A stretch of 10,005 nt of DNA from Bacteroidota bacterium (GTDB taxonomy: Bacteria > Bacteroidota > UBA10030 > UBA6906), in the NCBI GenBank assembly GCA_016844425.1, contig JAERML010000038.1:1-10005 (forward strand), written 5' to 3'. Positions 1-7,057 of this stretch are shown here, in pieces; the stretch's first letter is position 1, and every line of letters starts with the position of its first letter. The position numbers and the translations under genes were made by a program. The notes under the pieces were generated by a model that ran no database searches, had not been told where the DNA came from, and saw only the letters and a list, made by a program, of their open reading frames with translations.

Positions 1-749
1 ACCTGTCCGCCAATCATGTTGTTCTTCCCGAGCTTTGTGCTGCCTGAAATACCAGCCTGCGCAGCGATCACGGTATTCTCACCAATCACCACATTGTGTG
101 CAATTTGAATCAAGTTGTCGAGCTTTGCTCCCTTCTTTATACGCGTCTCTCCCAGGGTGGCCCGGTCGAGTGTGCAATTCGCCCCGATCTCCACGTCGTC
201 CTCTATCACCACAACTCCGAGTTGCGGAATCTTCTCAAACGTACCGTCAGGTTTTGGCGCGAATCCAAACCCATCGCTCCCCACCACCGTCCCGGAATGG
301 ATGATCACCCGCGCGCCAATCCTGCATCCCTCGCGCACCGTGACGTTGGCATGCAGCAAGGTCTCATTCCCGACCGTCACCTGCTCACCGAGAACCACTC
401 CATGGCCGATCATCGCGCCATCACCAATCGCGCACCGATCGCCGATAACGGCATGGGCACCCACGCGCACGTCGCGGCCGAGCGTGACGGAGGGTGCGAT
501 AACTGCGGTCGAGTGAATGCCGGGTGGCAATGGGTCACTCGGGGGATTGAACGTGACGAGAATTTTCAGGAATGCAGTGTAGGGATCATCAACGCGGAGC
601 AGGACCGGACGTGGACCGGTCGCATCACCGGCGACGGTTCCCAGGTTGCGTGCAACGATGACGGATGAGGCACGGGTCGTTCCCAAAAATCGGGTGTACT
701 TCGGGTTGGCAAGGAAGGTGATGTCACCCTCCCTGAATCTCAACCGCAT
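1..749 (-). CDS. lpxD: UDP-3-O-acylglucosamine N-acyltransferase LpxD (C-terminus off the edge, 5' end damaged)
   Basis: LpxD transfers a hydroxyacyl chain from acyl-ACP to the 2-amino group of UDP-3-O-acyl-glucosamine, the third step of lipid A synthesis, in the cytoplasm. Seen: from the ATG at 749 the frame stays open to the window edge (249 codons). It begins with the N-terminal-domain motif GDITFLANPKY, then shows left-handed beta-helix hexapeptide repeats (for example VIGDRCAIGDGAMIG) from about residue 80. The motif DNLIQIAHNVVIG contains the His expected to be the catalytic base (about residue 218 in this frame). The ATG at 749 is preceded by GGAGGTGGAGGG ending 5 bases upstream, an excellent ribosome site. 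However, the usual LpxD N-terminus (MKLREIAAMLNAEVEG...) lies upstream in a different frame, starting at 801, so this start is probably a fallback after a small out-of-frame deletion. It is the last visible gene of the uppS-bamA-ompH operon. Identity is near certain; the start is not. Confidence 0.93.
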   Translation of the reverse strand, partial: MRLRFREGDITFLANPKYTRFLGTTRASSVIVARNLGTVAGDATGPRPVLLRVDDPYTAFLKILVTFNPPSDPLPPGIHSTAVIAPSVTLGRDVRVGAHAVIGDRCAIGDGAMIGHGVVLGEQVTVGNETLLHANVTVREGCRIGARVIIHSGTVVGSDGFGFAPKPDGTFEKIPQLGVVVIEDDVEIGANCTLDRATLGETRIKKGAKLDNLIQIAHNVVIGENTVIAAQAGISGSTKLGKNNMIGGQ

Positions 750-801
750 CGTTACCCTCCACCTCCGCGTTCAGCATTGCGGCGATTTCACGGAGCTTCA
801 T
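724..801 (-). pseudogene. lpxD: Detached N-terminal piece of lpxD, out of frame with the rest
   Basis: From the ATG at 801, 16 bases after the ompH-1 stop, the frame encodes 25 residues beginning MKLREIAAMLNAEVEG and ending VEIQGG, followed by TGA at 726-724. This is the characteristic first strand-helix of the LpxD uridine-binding domain. In intact family members the sequence continues through a short linker of about nine residues into GDITFLANPKY; here GDITF follows at once but in the +1 frame. The simplest reading is a deletion of about 26 bases at 726-733. The only ribosome site visible for this start is a weak CAGGGCC. The deleted length is inferred from family sequences recalled from memory, not from an alignment. 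Confidence 0.8.
754..767 (-). promoter_or_regulatory. Strong Shine-Dalgarno for the internal lpxD ATG (749)
   Basis: On the minus strand GGAGGTGGAGGGT is followed by AACG and then the ATG at 749. It is purine-rich, complementary to the 16S tail and well spaced, better than the site before the original start at 801. It overlaps codons for EVEG of the original frame, so it may be coincidental, but it gives a plausible way to translate the rest of lpxD. Confidence 0.5.
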
Positions 802-817
802 GATGGCCCTGGCGGCA

Positions 818-1336
818 TTACTTGCCGAACGACTGCATACGCGCGAGCACCTTCTGCGTCAGATCGTTCTTGTCATTAGCATAGAGAAGCAGGATCTCCC
901 CGCTCCGGTCGAACACGTAGTCATACCCATCTTCCTTGGCGATGTCTTCCAGAACCTTGAAGATCTTGTTCTGGATGGGTTTCATCACCTCATTCTGCTT
1001 CTGGAACAATTCTCCGGTCTGACCAAACTTCTTGTTCCGGAAATCGGCGATGCTCTGGTCAAGCTCGCGCAGTTCCTTTTCCGCATCCGCGCGTGCCTGG
1101 TCGGTCAGGATCAGCTTCTTCTTGTCATACTCGTCGAACTTCTTCTTCCAGTCCGACTGCATCTTCTGCAATTCCGATTCCCATTGCGCCACCATACCAT
1201 CCAGCGACCGCTGTGCATCGACCGCTTCCGGAAGCGCCTGCATGATTGTCTCAGAGTTGATATGGCCGATCTTCGATTGCGCGGACGCCAGACCCGCGAA
1301 CAGCAACGCGATCACCACCAGCACACTGTGTTTCAT
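818..1336 (-). CDS. ompH: OmpH/Skp-family periplasmic chaperone, copy 1
   Basis: 172 residues. Residues 1-19 form a signal peptide (MKH, hydrophobic core, cleavage after ASA), so the mature protein is periplasmic. It opens with the family motif KIGHINSETIMQALPEA, then a long charged helical segment (about 45-115) expected to form the coiled-coil tentacles, and ends with the motif YDYVFDRSGEILLLYAN that builds the trimer core. Skp-family trimers hold unfolded outer-membrane proteins on the way to the BAM complex. The ATG follows GGAG with suitable spacing, and the gene starts 21 bases after the end of its paralogue. lpxD follows 16 bases later, so it lies inside the envelope operon. Family identity is firm; whether the two copies are redundant or specialised cannot be read from the sequence. 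Confidence 0.93.
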   Translation of the reverse strand: MKHSVLVVIALLFAGLASAQSKIGHINSETIMQALPEAVDAQRSLDGMVAQWESELQKMQSDWKKKFDEYDKKKLILTDQARADAEKELRELDQSIADFRNKKFGQTGELFQKQNEVMKPIQNKIFKVLEDIAKEDGYDYVFDRSGEILLLYANDKNDLTQKVLARMQSFGK

Positions 1337-1357
1337 TGTCCGTCGCTCCGTTTCTGG

Positions 1358-1885
1358 TTACTTGCCACGCTTCAGCTTGTCGATGACACGGTTGGTCAGG
1401 TCTTCCTTCGTGTCCCCGTAGAGGAGAACGCGCACCTGGTCCGTCTGGTCGAACACGAATGTATATTTCTCCTGTTTCGCCACTTGCTCGATAGCCTTCA
1501 GAATCCTCTCCTTGAGAGGGTTGATGATCCTGTCGGTCTGTTTGGCCAGCTCGCCATCATTGCCGAACTTTTCCACGCGGAATTCCTCGTAGCGACGGCG
1601 GAGGTCGGCAAATTCCTGCTGGGCCGCTTTCTTGGCGGCGTCATTCATCAGAGCCTCTTTCTTCTGATACTCTTCGATCTTGGTGGTCAGGTCTTTTTCC
1701 ATCGCGGCAAGCGAGTCCTGGTAGGGCCTGGTCATTCCGTCAATCCTTCGCTGGGCTTCCTGGGCCTCCGGGAGTTCCTGAAAGATCTTTGTTGAGTTCA
1801 CGTATCCTATTTTCTGCGCCTGCGCATCAGCATTCTGGAATGCAAACGCGATCAGGGCGCTCAGAGCAACGACGATTTGCTTCAC
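1358..1885 (-). CDS. ompH: OmpH/Skp-family periplasmic chaperone, copy 2
   Basis: 175 residues, initiated at GTG with AGAGG five bases upstream. Residues 1-21 are a signal peptide (core IVVALSALIAFAF, cleavage near ADA). The mature start KIGYVNSTKIFQELPEAQEAQ matches the family and parallels copy 1, as do the charged helical middle (about 50-120) and the C-terminal YTFVFDQTDQVRVLLYGD. The two copies share layout and length but have clearly diverged, so the duplication is old; tandem ompH genes after bamA are common in Bacteroidetes/Chlorobi-type genomes. The stop of bamA lies 50 bases upstream, consistent with a shared transcript supplying an outer-membrane-protein chaperone together with the insertase. 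Confidence 0.93.
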   Translation of the reverse strand: MKQIVVALSALIAFAFQNADAQAQKIGYVNSTKIFQELPEAQEAQRRIDGMTRPYQDSLAAMEKDLTTKIEEYQKKEALMNDAAKKAAQQEFADLRRRYEEFRVEKFGNDGELAKQTDRIINPLKERILKAIEQVAKQEKYTFVFDQTDQVRVLLYGDTKEDLTNRVIDKLKRGK

Positions 1886-1935
1886 AAGTACCTCTATGAG
1901 TAATTGGTGGAAGAATGGAACAGAAACCTATACTA

Positions 1936-4308
1936 TTAAAACCCGCGCCCGAAGACGAAGTGGAAGCGCCACCCATCCGGCTTTCCGTCACGCGGGTCAA
2001 CATCATCAAACCCATACCCGTAATCGAACCCGAGCAATCCAATGGGATTGATCTGGAGTCGCGCACCAAACCCGGCGGAACGTTTCAGATCGAAAAAGTC
2101 CGCCTTCGACAGCGACTCATACACATTCCCTCCTTCGGCAAAACCCAGCACGTAAATGGGAATCGGGTTAATGGCAAGGGCAAACCGGAGTTCCATGGTT
2201 TGCTTCGTCATGGCCTTGCCTCCGGTGATATCATTGGAGGCGTTGCGCGGACCGATGGCCTGATCTTCATAGCCACGCAGCGGTGTCGTGGCCACGAAGC
2301 CCAACCCGGTCCCCCCCATAAAGAACAACTCGATGGGCGAGACGTTGGACACAGAATAGAAGTCGGCCACGTAGCCATACTGCGAATTCAAGTAGAGCGC
2401 GACGCGACTGCTCCCGAACAATGGCACATACCAGTCCGAGGTGAAGACCCACTTGTGGAAGTCCACTGATCCGGGAAGGAGTGGACCTCCGGACATTTCA
2501 ACAGAAAGAGAAATGTTGGAACCGTACGTCGGAAAGACGGGATCGCTGATACTGTTCCTCGAAATGATCTGCGTGATGCTCACCTGGGTCGATTTCCCCT
2601 CGCGGTAGATTCCCCGGCCGTCGTTCACATCGTTATGCTGCGCGTTCAGGATCCAGTCGCCACGGAAATAATCATCCGGCCATTTGAAGCGCCGCCCCAC
2701 ACGGATAGAACCGCCGCGTTGCGCGAGGTCGTAGGTATATACCTGCCGCGTATCGAACAGGCTGACGCCGAGCAGCGTTGGTGTATCGTAAAGCCACGGT
2801 TCTGTAAATCCGATCGTGAATGTCCGGTACTGCGTGCCGGTGCCGAACTGCCATTCAAAATTGAGGATCTGCCCGGCCCCACCGGAAAGAGGCTCGCTGA
2901 TCGAAAAATTGTTGATCGTGAACCCGAGGGCCCCCGTCACGCCGAACGCACCACTGTACCCGATGGAGGCGTTGATGTTGTCGCTGGACTTTTCCTCCAC
3001 CTCGTACGTCAGGGCCACTGTTTTATCATCTACAAGATTGTAGTCCGGCTTGATCTTTTCCGGATTGAAGTAGTTCAACTGCGCCAGCTGCCGGGCGCTC
3101 CTGACGATTGCTGCGCGGCTGAAATAATCGCCGGGGCGCGTGTACAGTTCCCGTCGGATTACTTTCTCCTGCGTCTTTGTGTTCCCCTTGATGTTTACCT
3201 GGCCGATTTTGAACTGGTTGAACTCGTACACCTTGATTGCGATATCCAGGCTGTCCTCGGCCACCCGTGTCTCCACGGGTTCGAGGTTGAACTTCAGGTA
3301 ACCGTTGTCATAAAACAGCGACGCCACGTCCGACTGGGCCTCGTTTCCGCGCAAGTTCTGCTCGAACTTCTGTGCATTGTAGATCTCTCCCGGACGGAAC
3401 CCGAGCCGCTCGTTCAATACCGTGTCGGAATAAACGGTGTTCCCTTCCCACGCGATCCGCCGGATCTTATACTGGGATCCTTCGTACACATGGAGCAGGA
3501 TGTGCATATCCTCTTTGTCATCGCTATACCAGATCGAGTCCGATAGAACTTCTGCGTCCCGATACCCGTTCTTTCGGTAAAACTGGACGATCAGCTTCTT
3601 GTCTTCATCATACTTCTTCCGGTCAAAGTTCGCCGACGACCAGAACTTCCACCACCTCTTCTCGGAGGTTTCATCCATCTCCCCCCGCAGGTGACCGTCT
3701 TCGAATGCCGTATTCCCTTCAAACTCAATGCTCGCAACCTGGACTTCAGAGCCTTCATCAACATCGATCTTGAGGACCACGCGGTTGACAGAAGTATCAA
3801 TCGGCTCGGATGTCACTTTCACCCGGGCGAGGAGGAGACCCTCTTTCTCATACAGCTTGACGATTTCCTTCTGAATCCTGTTCAACTCGTGTGGCGGAAG
3901 CACCTGGCCACGCACAATGGTGATCTTCTTCTCAATGTCGCCAGTGCTGATCTCATCATTGCCGGCAATCTCCGTTCGCTCATAACGGGGGTATTCCTTT
4001 ACCTTGATGGAAAGGAAAATGCCACTCCCCACCGTCCGTTCAATGGCAATTTGAATGTCCTCAAATATTTTGAGCAGCCACAACTTACGCACGGCCTGGC
4101 TCACCTGGTCGCCGGGTACGGTAATCTCGTCTCCAACTTTCAACCCGGTATTGGCAATGATCGCAGCCGGATCGGCCAGGGTGTTCCCCTCGACCGAGAG
4201 ACCGAGAATCTTGTAGACCTCCTGGGGTTGTGTTCGTTGTGCAAAAAGATGGGACGCACTACTCAGGCCAATCCCTGCCGTCACCAACACCAACAGAATC
4301 TTCTTCAT
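1936..4308 (-). CDS. bamA: Outer membrane protein assembly factor BamA
   Basis: 790 residues, a normal length for the family. BamA is the central Omp85 subunit of the BAM complex, folding beta-barrel proteins into the outer membrane. Seen in order: a signal peptide (1-23, ending LFAQ); five POTRA domains at about 32-105, 106-186, 187-278, 279-363 and 364-438, recognisable by repeated (V/I)xGN(T/D) strands such as LSVEGNT, IEFEGNT, IAWEGNT and VNIKGNT; then a 16-strand barrel from about 440 to 790. The loop-6 motif LRGY (677-680) is the conserved (V/I)RG(F/Y) signature, and the protein ends in FGRGF with a terminal Phe, the barrel recognition signal. The ATG lies one base after the uppS stop (TAGCATG), so translation is probably coupled. 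Confidence 0.97.
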   Translation of the reverse strand: MKKILLVLVTAGIGLSSASHLFAQRTQPQEVYKILGLSVEGNTLADPAAIIANTGLKVGDEITVPGDQVSQAVRKLWLLKIFEDIQIAIERTVGSGIFLSIKVKEYPRYERTEIAGNDEISTGDIEKKITIVRGQVLPPHELNRIQKEIVKLYEKEGLLLARVKVTSEPIDTSVNRVVLKIDVDEGSEVQVASIEFEGNTAFEDGHLRGEMDETSEKRWWKFWSSANFDRKKYDEDKKLIVQFYRKNGYRDAEVLSDSIWYSDDKEDMHILLHVYEGSQYKIRRIAWEGNTVYSDTVLNERLGFRPGEIYNAQKFEQNLRGNEAQSDVASLFYDNGYLKFNLEPVETRVAEDSLDIAIKVYEFNQFKIGQVNIKGNTKTQEKVIRRELYTRPGDYFSRAAIVRSARQLAQLNYFNPEKIKPDYNLVDDKTVALTYEVEEKSSDNINASIGYSGAFGVTGALGFTINNFSISEPLSGGAGQILNFEWQFGTGTQYRTFTIGFTEPWLYDTPTLLGVSLFDTRQVYTYDLAQRGGSIRVGRRFKWPDDYFRGDWILNAQHNDVNDGRGIYREGKSTQVSITQIISRNSISDPVFPTYGSNISLSVEMSGGPLLPGSVDFHKWVFTSDWYVPLFGSSRVALYLNSQYGYVADFYSVSNVSPIELFFMGGTGLGFVATTPLRGYEDQAIGPRNASNDITGGKAMTKQTMELRFALAINPIPIYVLGFAEGGNVYESLSKADFFDLKRSAGFGARLQINPIGLLGFDYGYGFDDVDPRDGKPDGWRFHFVFGRGF

Positions 4309-4309
4309 G

Positions 4310-5146
4310 CTACGGTCCTGTCACACTCCTGATAAGTCGTCCAAAATAGCCGTCGCGGCCGTTATCCTGTTTGACTTGCTCGCTGACCATGCCGAAGCGA
4401 CGCTCCCGTCGCTGATAGTCCCGGATGGCATCATACAATTCGTCGCGCCGGAATGCAGGCCAGTACTTTTTTGTAATGTAGATTTCTGTGTAGGCCAGTT
4501 GCCACAGGAGAAAATTACTGATGCGAAATTCACCGCTGGTCCTGATGAGCAGATCGGGGTCCGGCGTTCCCGCCGTCGAAAGATACCCGGCGATAAGTCG
4601 CTCGTTCAGGTTTGCTTCGCTTACCTTGCCTGCCTTGAGATCTGCAGCGAGGTGCTTGACTGCCTGAGTCAGATCCCAGCGGCCGCTATAGCTGAGTGCG
4701 AGCGTAAGGGTAAGGCCGGTGTTGTCATTGGTTTTCTGGATATCTTCCAGCAACTCATTCTGGACATCCTGCGGCAACGCAGCAATATCGCCAATGGCTT
4801 TGATGCGGACATTGTTTGTATGAAGGCGGTCGGTCTCATCCTTCAATGCTTTCAAGAGAAGTCGCATAAGCAACGAGACTTCCTCCTGGGGGCGCTTCCA
4901 ATTCTCAGTCGACCATGCATACAAAGTCAGGAACTGCACACCAAGTTGGCCACATGCTTCCACGGTATCGCGGACGGATTCCACCCCTTCGTTGTGGCCT
5001 GCAATGCGCGGCATGCCATGCTGCTTTGCCCAACGACCGTTTCCATCCATGATGATTGCTATGTGTCGGGGAATTTCACCGGAACCCTGCAGCGTCTCCT
5101 GCACCCTCTTATCGTCACCGGTCGCTAACTTTGGACCTCTTCCCAA
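4310..5146 (-). CDS. uppS: Isoprenyl transferase / undecaprenyl diphosphate synthase
   Basis: A cis-prenyltransferase that extends farnesyl diphosphate with isopentenyl diphosphate to C55 undecaprenyl diphosphate, the lipid carrier for peptidoglycan and surface polysaccharides. With the 278-residue reading it shows HIAIIMDGNGRWAK with catalytic Asp34, GH at 50-51, the motif ENWKRP (81-86), LALSYSGRWD (149-158) and the C-terminal signature DPDLLIRTSGE (196-206) with RISNFLLWQLAYTEIY, where Glu221 is the probable Mg ligand. The start is uncertain: 5146 is a TTG with GGGAG about 10 bases upstream, while a GTG at 5104 would give a shorter protein nearer the usual length but has AGAGG almost touching it. 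It is the first gene of the envelope operon and is followed by bamA after one base. Confidence 0.95.
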   Translation of the reverse strand: MGRGPKLATGDDKRVQETLQGSGEIPRHIAIIMDGNGRWAKQHGMPRIAGHNEGVESVRDTVEACGQLGVQFLTLYAWSTENWKRPQEEVSLLMRLLLKALKDETDRLHTNNVRIKAIGDIAALPQDVQNELLEDIQKTNDNTGLTLTLALSYSGRWDLTQAVKHLAADLKAGKVSEANLNERLIAGYLSTAGTPDPDLLIRTSGEFRISNFLLWQLAYTEIYITKKYWPAFRRDELYDAIRDYQRRERRFGMVSEQVKQDNGRDGYFGRLIRSVTGP

Positions 5147-5248
5147 AGGCTGGAGTCTCCCGTTCGTCTGAATTGTGGATGCGCGATGGTGTGGTTCTGC
5201 CTCCTCAACACCACCAGTTACAGTGGAATGAGTACCGATAGGCGTTGA

Positions 5249-5277
5249 AATCTAACTGAATTTTGCAAGAATGTCAA
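5249..5277 (-). promoter_or_regulatory. Predicted sigma70-type promoter for the uppS-bamA-ompH-lpxD operon
   Basis: On the minus strand a perfect TTGACA -35 (5277-5272) is separated by exactly 17 bases from TAGATT (5254-5249, four of six matches to TATAAT). Transcription would start near 5242, leaving a leader of about 95 bases before the uppS TTG. The position, directly upstream of the first gene of the operon in an otherwise empty region, supports function. This is prediction by eye only. Confidence 0.65.
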
Positions 5278-5353
5278 GGAATCCGTTTGCATCGCACAGA
5301 CGAGAGAGTTGAAAACAAATCACTTACGTTCATCAGCCGTCGGGACACGTTGT

Positions 5354-5382
5354 TTGACTTTACCTATCGAAACAGATATATT
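5354..5382 (+). promoter_or_regulatory. Predicted sigma70-type promoter for ebfC-recR
   Basis: TTGACT (5354-5359, five of six) is followed after exactly 17 bases by TATATT (5377-5382, five of six). Transcription would begin near 5389, giving a leader of about 47 bases to the ebfC ATG. The TATATTTTTTG stretch also loosely resembles the Bacteroidetes -7 element TAnnTTTG, but the classical fit is better. Confidence 0.65.
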
Positions 5383-5435
5383 TTTTGTGAAATTGATGAC
5401 GATGCTTCGCTCAAACTTCACCCGAAAGGATACCG

Positions 5436-5771
5436 ATGGCTGCACCGAACATGATGGGTATGATGAAACAGATCCAGAAGATGCAGGAGAAAATGGCGCA
5501 GGTGCAGCAGGAATTGGAAGCGAGGACAGTCGTCGGCGAGGCGGGAGGCGGTATGGTAAAGGTGACTGCCAATGGAAAGCAACATATCGTGAAGCTGGAA
5601 ATCGACAAGGAGATTGTCGACCCGGCGGATGTGACAATGCTGGAAGACCTCGTCCTCGCCGCGACAAACAAGGCGCTGGGCGACGCGGCAAAAATGGCGC
5701 AGGACGAAATGGCCAAAGCAACCAGCGGGCTGATGCCAAATATTCCGGGGTTAAACCTCCCGGGAATCTGA
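5436..5771 (+). CDS. ebfC: YbaB/EbfC family nucleoid-associated protein
   Basis: 111 residues, typical for the family. YbaB/EbfC proteins are small dimeric DNA-binding proteins that coat the nucleoid and influence transcription; they are usually encoded next to recR. Seen: an N-terminal Met/Gln-rich helix (MMGMMKQIQKMQEKMAQVQQ), the core GGGMVKVTANGKQ (about 37-49), the helix LVLAATNKALGDA, and the Gly/Pro-rich tail MPNIPGLNLPGI. AAGGA sits five bases before the ATG. recR follows 51 bases later. The gene is first after the divergent promoter; the commonly associated dnaX is not upstream. Confidence 0.95.
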   Translation: MAAPNMMGMMKQIQKMQEKMAQVQQELEARTVVGEAGGGMVKVTANGKQHIVKLEIDKEIVDPADVTMLEDLVLAATNKALGDAAKMAQDEMAKATSGLMPNIPGLNLPGI

Positions 5772-5772
5772 C

Positions 5773-5808
5773 CATCCGCTTTCTTCGTTCAATAATGAAG
5801 AAGGGATG
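5773..5808 (+). other. Imperfect hairpin between ebfC and recR
   Basis: CATCC (5773-5777) pairs with GGATG (5804-5808), and CTT-t-CTTC (5779-5786) pairs with GAAGAAG (5797-5803). This gives about 12 base pairs with two single-base bulges and a 10-base AT-rich loop. No T-tract follows, so it is not a classical terminator. It could act as a processing or stability element that partly uncouples ebfC from recR, or have no function. Confidence 0.35.
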
Positions 5809-5822
5809 TCGAGCGGACGACG

Positions 5823-6419
5823 ATGATCTACACTTCTGAAGCCCTCCAACAACTCATTGAAGAATTCAGCCAGTTCCCTGGTATCGGGCGGAGAACCGCG
5901 CAACGGCTGGCGCTGTACATTCTCAAGCAGCCCCGGGAAGAGGTGGTGAAGATGGCGAAGACCCTCGTGAGTGTGAAGGACCGGATTCGCTATTGCTCTT
6001 CCTGCTGGAACATCACCGAAGACGATCCGTGCCTGATTTGTGCCAGCCACAAGCGGGAACGTGGCATCATTTGCGTTGTCGAAGAACCAAATGACGTTAT
6101 GGCATTGGAAAAGACAAATGAATTCCGGGGTCTGTACCATGTTCTTGGCGGCTCCCTCTCGCCTCTTGACGGAATTGGACCGGAGGAGCTGAAGGTGAGG
6201 GAGCTGCTTGCCCGCGTGACCACCGAGGTCTCCGAAGTGATTCTCGCCATGAATCCGAACGTGGAGGGCGAGGCCACAACGATCTACCTGACACGCCTGC
6301 TGAAACCACTCGGCGTCAAGGTGACCCGCATTGCGAGGGGGCTCCCTGTGGGAAGCGACCTGGAATTCGCAGATGAAGCGACGCTGGGACGTGCTTTGGA
6401 AGGCAGAGTAGCTGTGTAA
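5823..6419 (+). CDS. recR: Recombination mediator protein RecR
   Basis: 198 residues, full length. RecR works with RecO (and RecF) to load RecA onto SSB-coated single-stranded DNA at gaps during recombinational repair. Seen: the helix-hairpin-helix [13 protein letters not shown] (18-30); a zinc site with Cys58, Cys61, Cys70 and Cys73 (CSSC and CLIC); a TOPRIM domain starting [14 protein letters not shown]; then [17 protein letters not shown] (105-121), the Walker-B-like [15 protein letters not shown] and the C-terminal [16 protein letters not shown]. All expected motifs are present. The ribosome site is weak (GAGCGGA upstream). It is co-directional with ebfC, as in most bacteria, and is followed after 15 bases by a lipoprotein gene. 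Confidence 0.97.
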   Translation: MIYTSEALQQLIEEFSQFPGIGRRTAQRLALYILKQPREEVVKMAKTLVSVKDRIRYCSSCWNITEDDPCLICASHKRERGIICVVEEPNDVMALEKTNEFRGLYHVLGGSLSPLDGIGPEELKVRELLARVTTEVSEVILAMNPNVEGEATTIYLTRLLKPLGVKVTRIARGLPVGSDLEFADEATLGRALEGRVAV

Positions 6420-6434
6420 GAAAGGGATGGAGCC

Positions 6435-7052
6435 TTGCTGATTGGAAACGCAATCGTGCATCGAACCTTTATTGCAGGCCTGGTGATACTACTGGCAATT
6501 CCGGGTGGCTGTTCGCTCTTCGAACCCCGGGAGCCGGAGGCGCCCACACAATCAAGCGCGAACTTCGTCCCCCCGACTGAACCACGGATCGTCGTTTCCA
6601 ATCTTCAGAACGCCATTGCTGAAAAGAACCTGGAAAATTACATGAGTTGTTTTGCCGACCCCGCACGCGTTCAGCGAGGCTTCGGATTCGTGCCCGCACC
6701 CACTGCGCTCAGCGCATACCCCAGGTTGCAAGGATCGTGGACATACACTGATGAACGGAATTATTTCCAGGAGTTGATCATTCAGGGCCTCTCACCCGGA
6801 TTTTCCGGACTCATCCTCACACTGAGATCCTCCTCCGTTTCGTCCGACTCCGTCATCTACAATTTCGATTACACGTTTACGTTTGAGACCAAGCCACAAC
6901 ACAACTTCGCCTCCACCGCTCTGGGCAATCTCCAATTCACCATCGGAGTGGACAACAACAACCTCTGGTCAATCTATTATTGGGTGGACAACGATCTGGG
7001 GGGGACCAATGATATCACGTGGAGTGAATTCAAAGGGAAGTTCGCCCGCTGA
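6435..7052 (+). CDS. Putative lipoprotein of unknown function (lipoprotein A of a related pair)
   Basis: 205 residues when read from the TTG at 6435; a GTG at 6456 would give MHRTFIAGLVILLAIPGGC, a more typical lipoprotein signal, and is perhaps the true start. The Cys (residue 26 from the TTG) is followed by SLFEPREPEAP, a short tether. The -3 position is Pro rather than Leu, so the lipobox is not ideal. The mature part has a helix-like segment (VVSNLQNAIAEKNLENYMSCF), WTYTDERNYF, beta-rich segments (YNFDYTFTFET, LQFTIGVD) and an ending LWSIYYWVDND. This helix-then-sheet order and the final Trp-x-Ile strand resemble NTF2/SnoaL-like folds, which is inference. It resembles the next gene and lies 15 bases after recR. 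No function is assigned. Confidence 0.8.
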   Translation: MLIGNAIVHRTFIAGLVILLAIPGGCSLFEPREPEAPTQSSANFVPPTEPRIVVSNLQNAIAEKNLENYMSCFADPARVQRGFGFVPAPTALSAYPRLQGSWTYTDERNYFQELIIQGLSPGFSGLILTLRSSSVSSDSVIYNFDYTFTFETKPQHNFASTALGNLQFTIGVDNNNLWSIYYWVDNDLGGTNDITWSEFKGKFAR

Positions 7053-7057
7053 TCACC

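Larger units (their letters stand above)
5147..5435. promoter_or_regulatory. Divergent intergenic control region between uppS and ebfC
   Basis: I see no convincing coding sequence in these 289 bases. The region is visibly more AT-rich than its flanks in its middle and right part. It carries two outward-facing promoters whose -35 boxes lie about 76 bases apart (5277 and 5354). I found no clear operator palindrome between them and no terminator, riboswitch or tRNA. A GAGGAGG run on the minus strand near 5200 looks like a ribosome site, but no start codon lies at a usable distance. Confidence 0.6.

Noticed and set aside
96..668. 190-codon plus-strand open frame at the left edge
   Set aside because: Antisense to lpxD, which shows continuous hexapeptide repeats over the same interval.
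800..1795. 331-codon plus-strand open frame across the two ompH genes
   Set aside because: It lies antisense to two clearly conserved OmpH/Skp genes; its Leu/His/Arg-rich protein has no recognisable domain and no ribosome site stands out.
2635..3546. 303-codon plus-strand open frame opposite bamA
   Set aside because: Shadow of bamA, whose own frame shows continuous POTRA and barrel homology.
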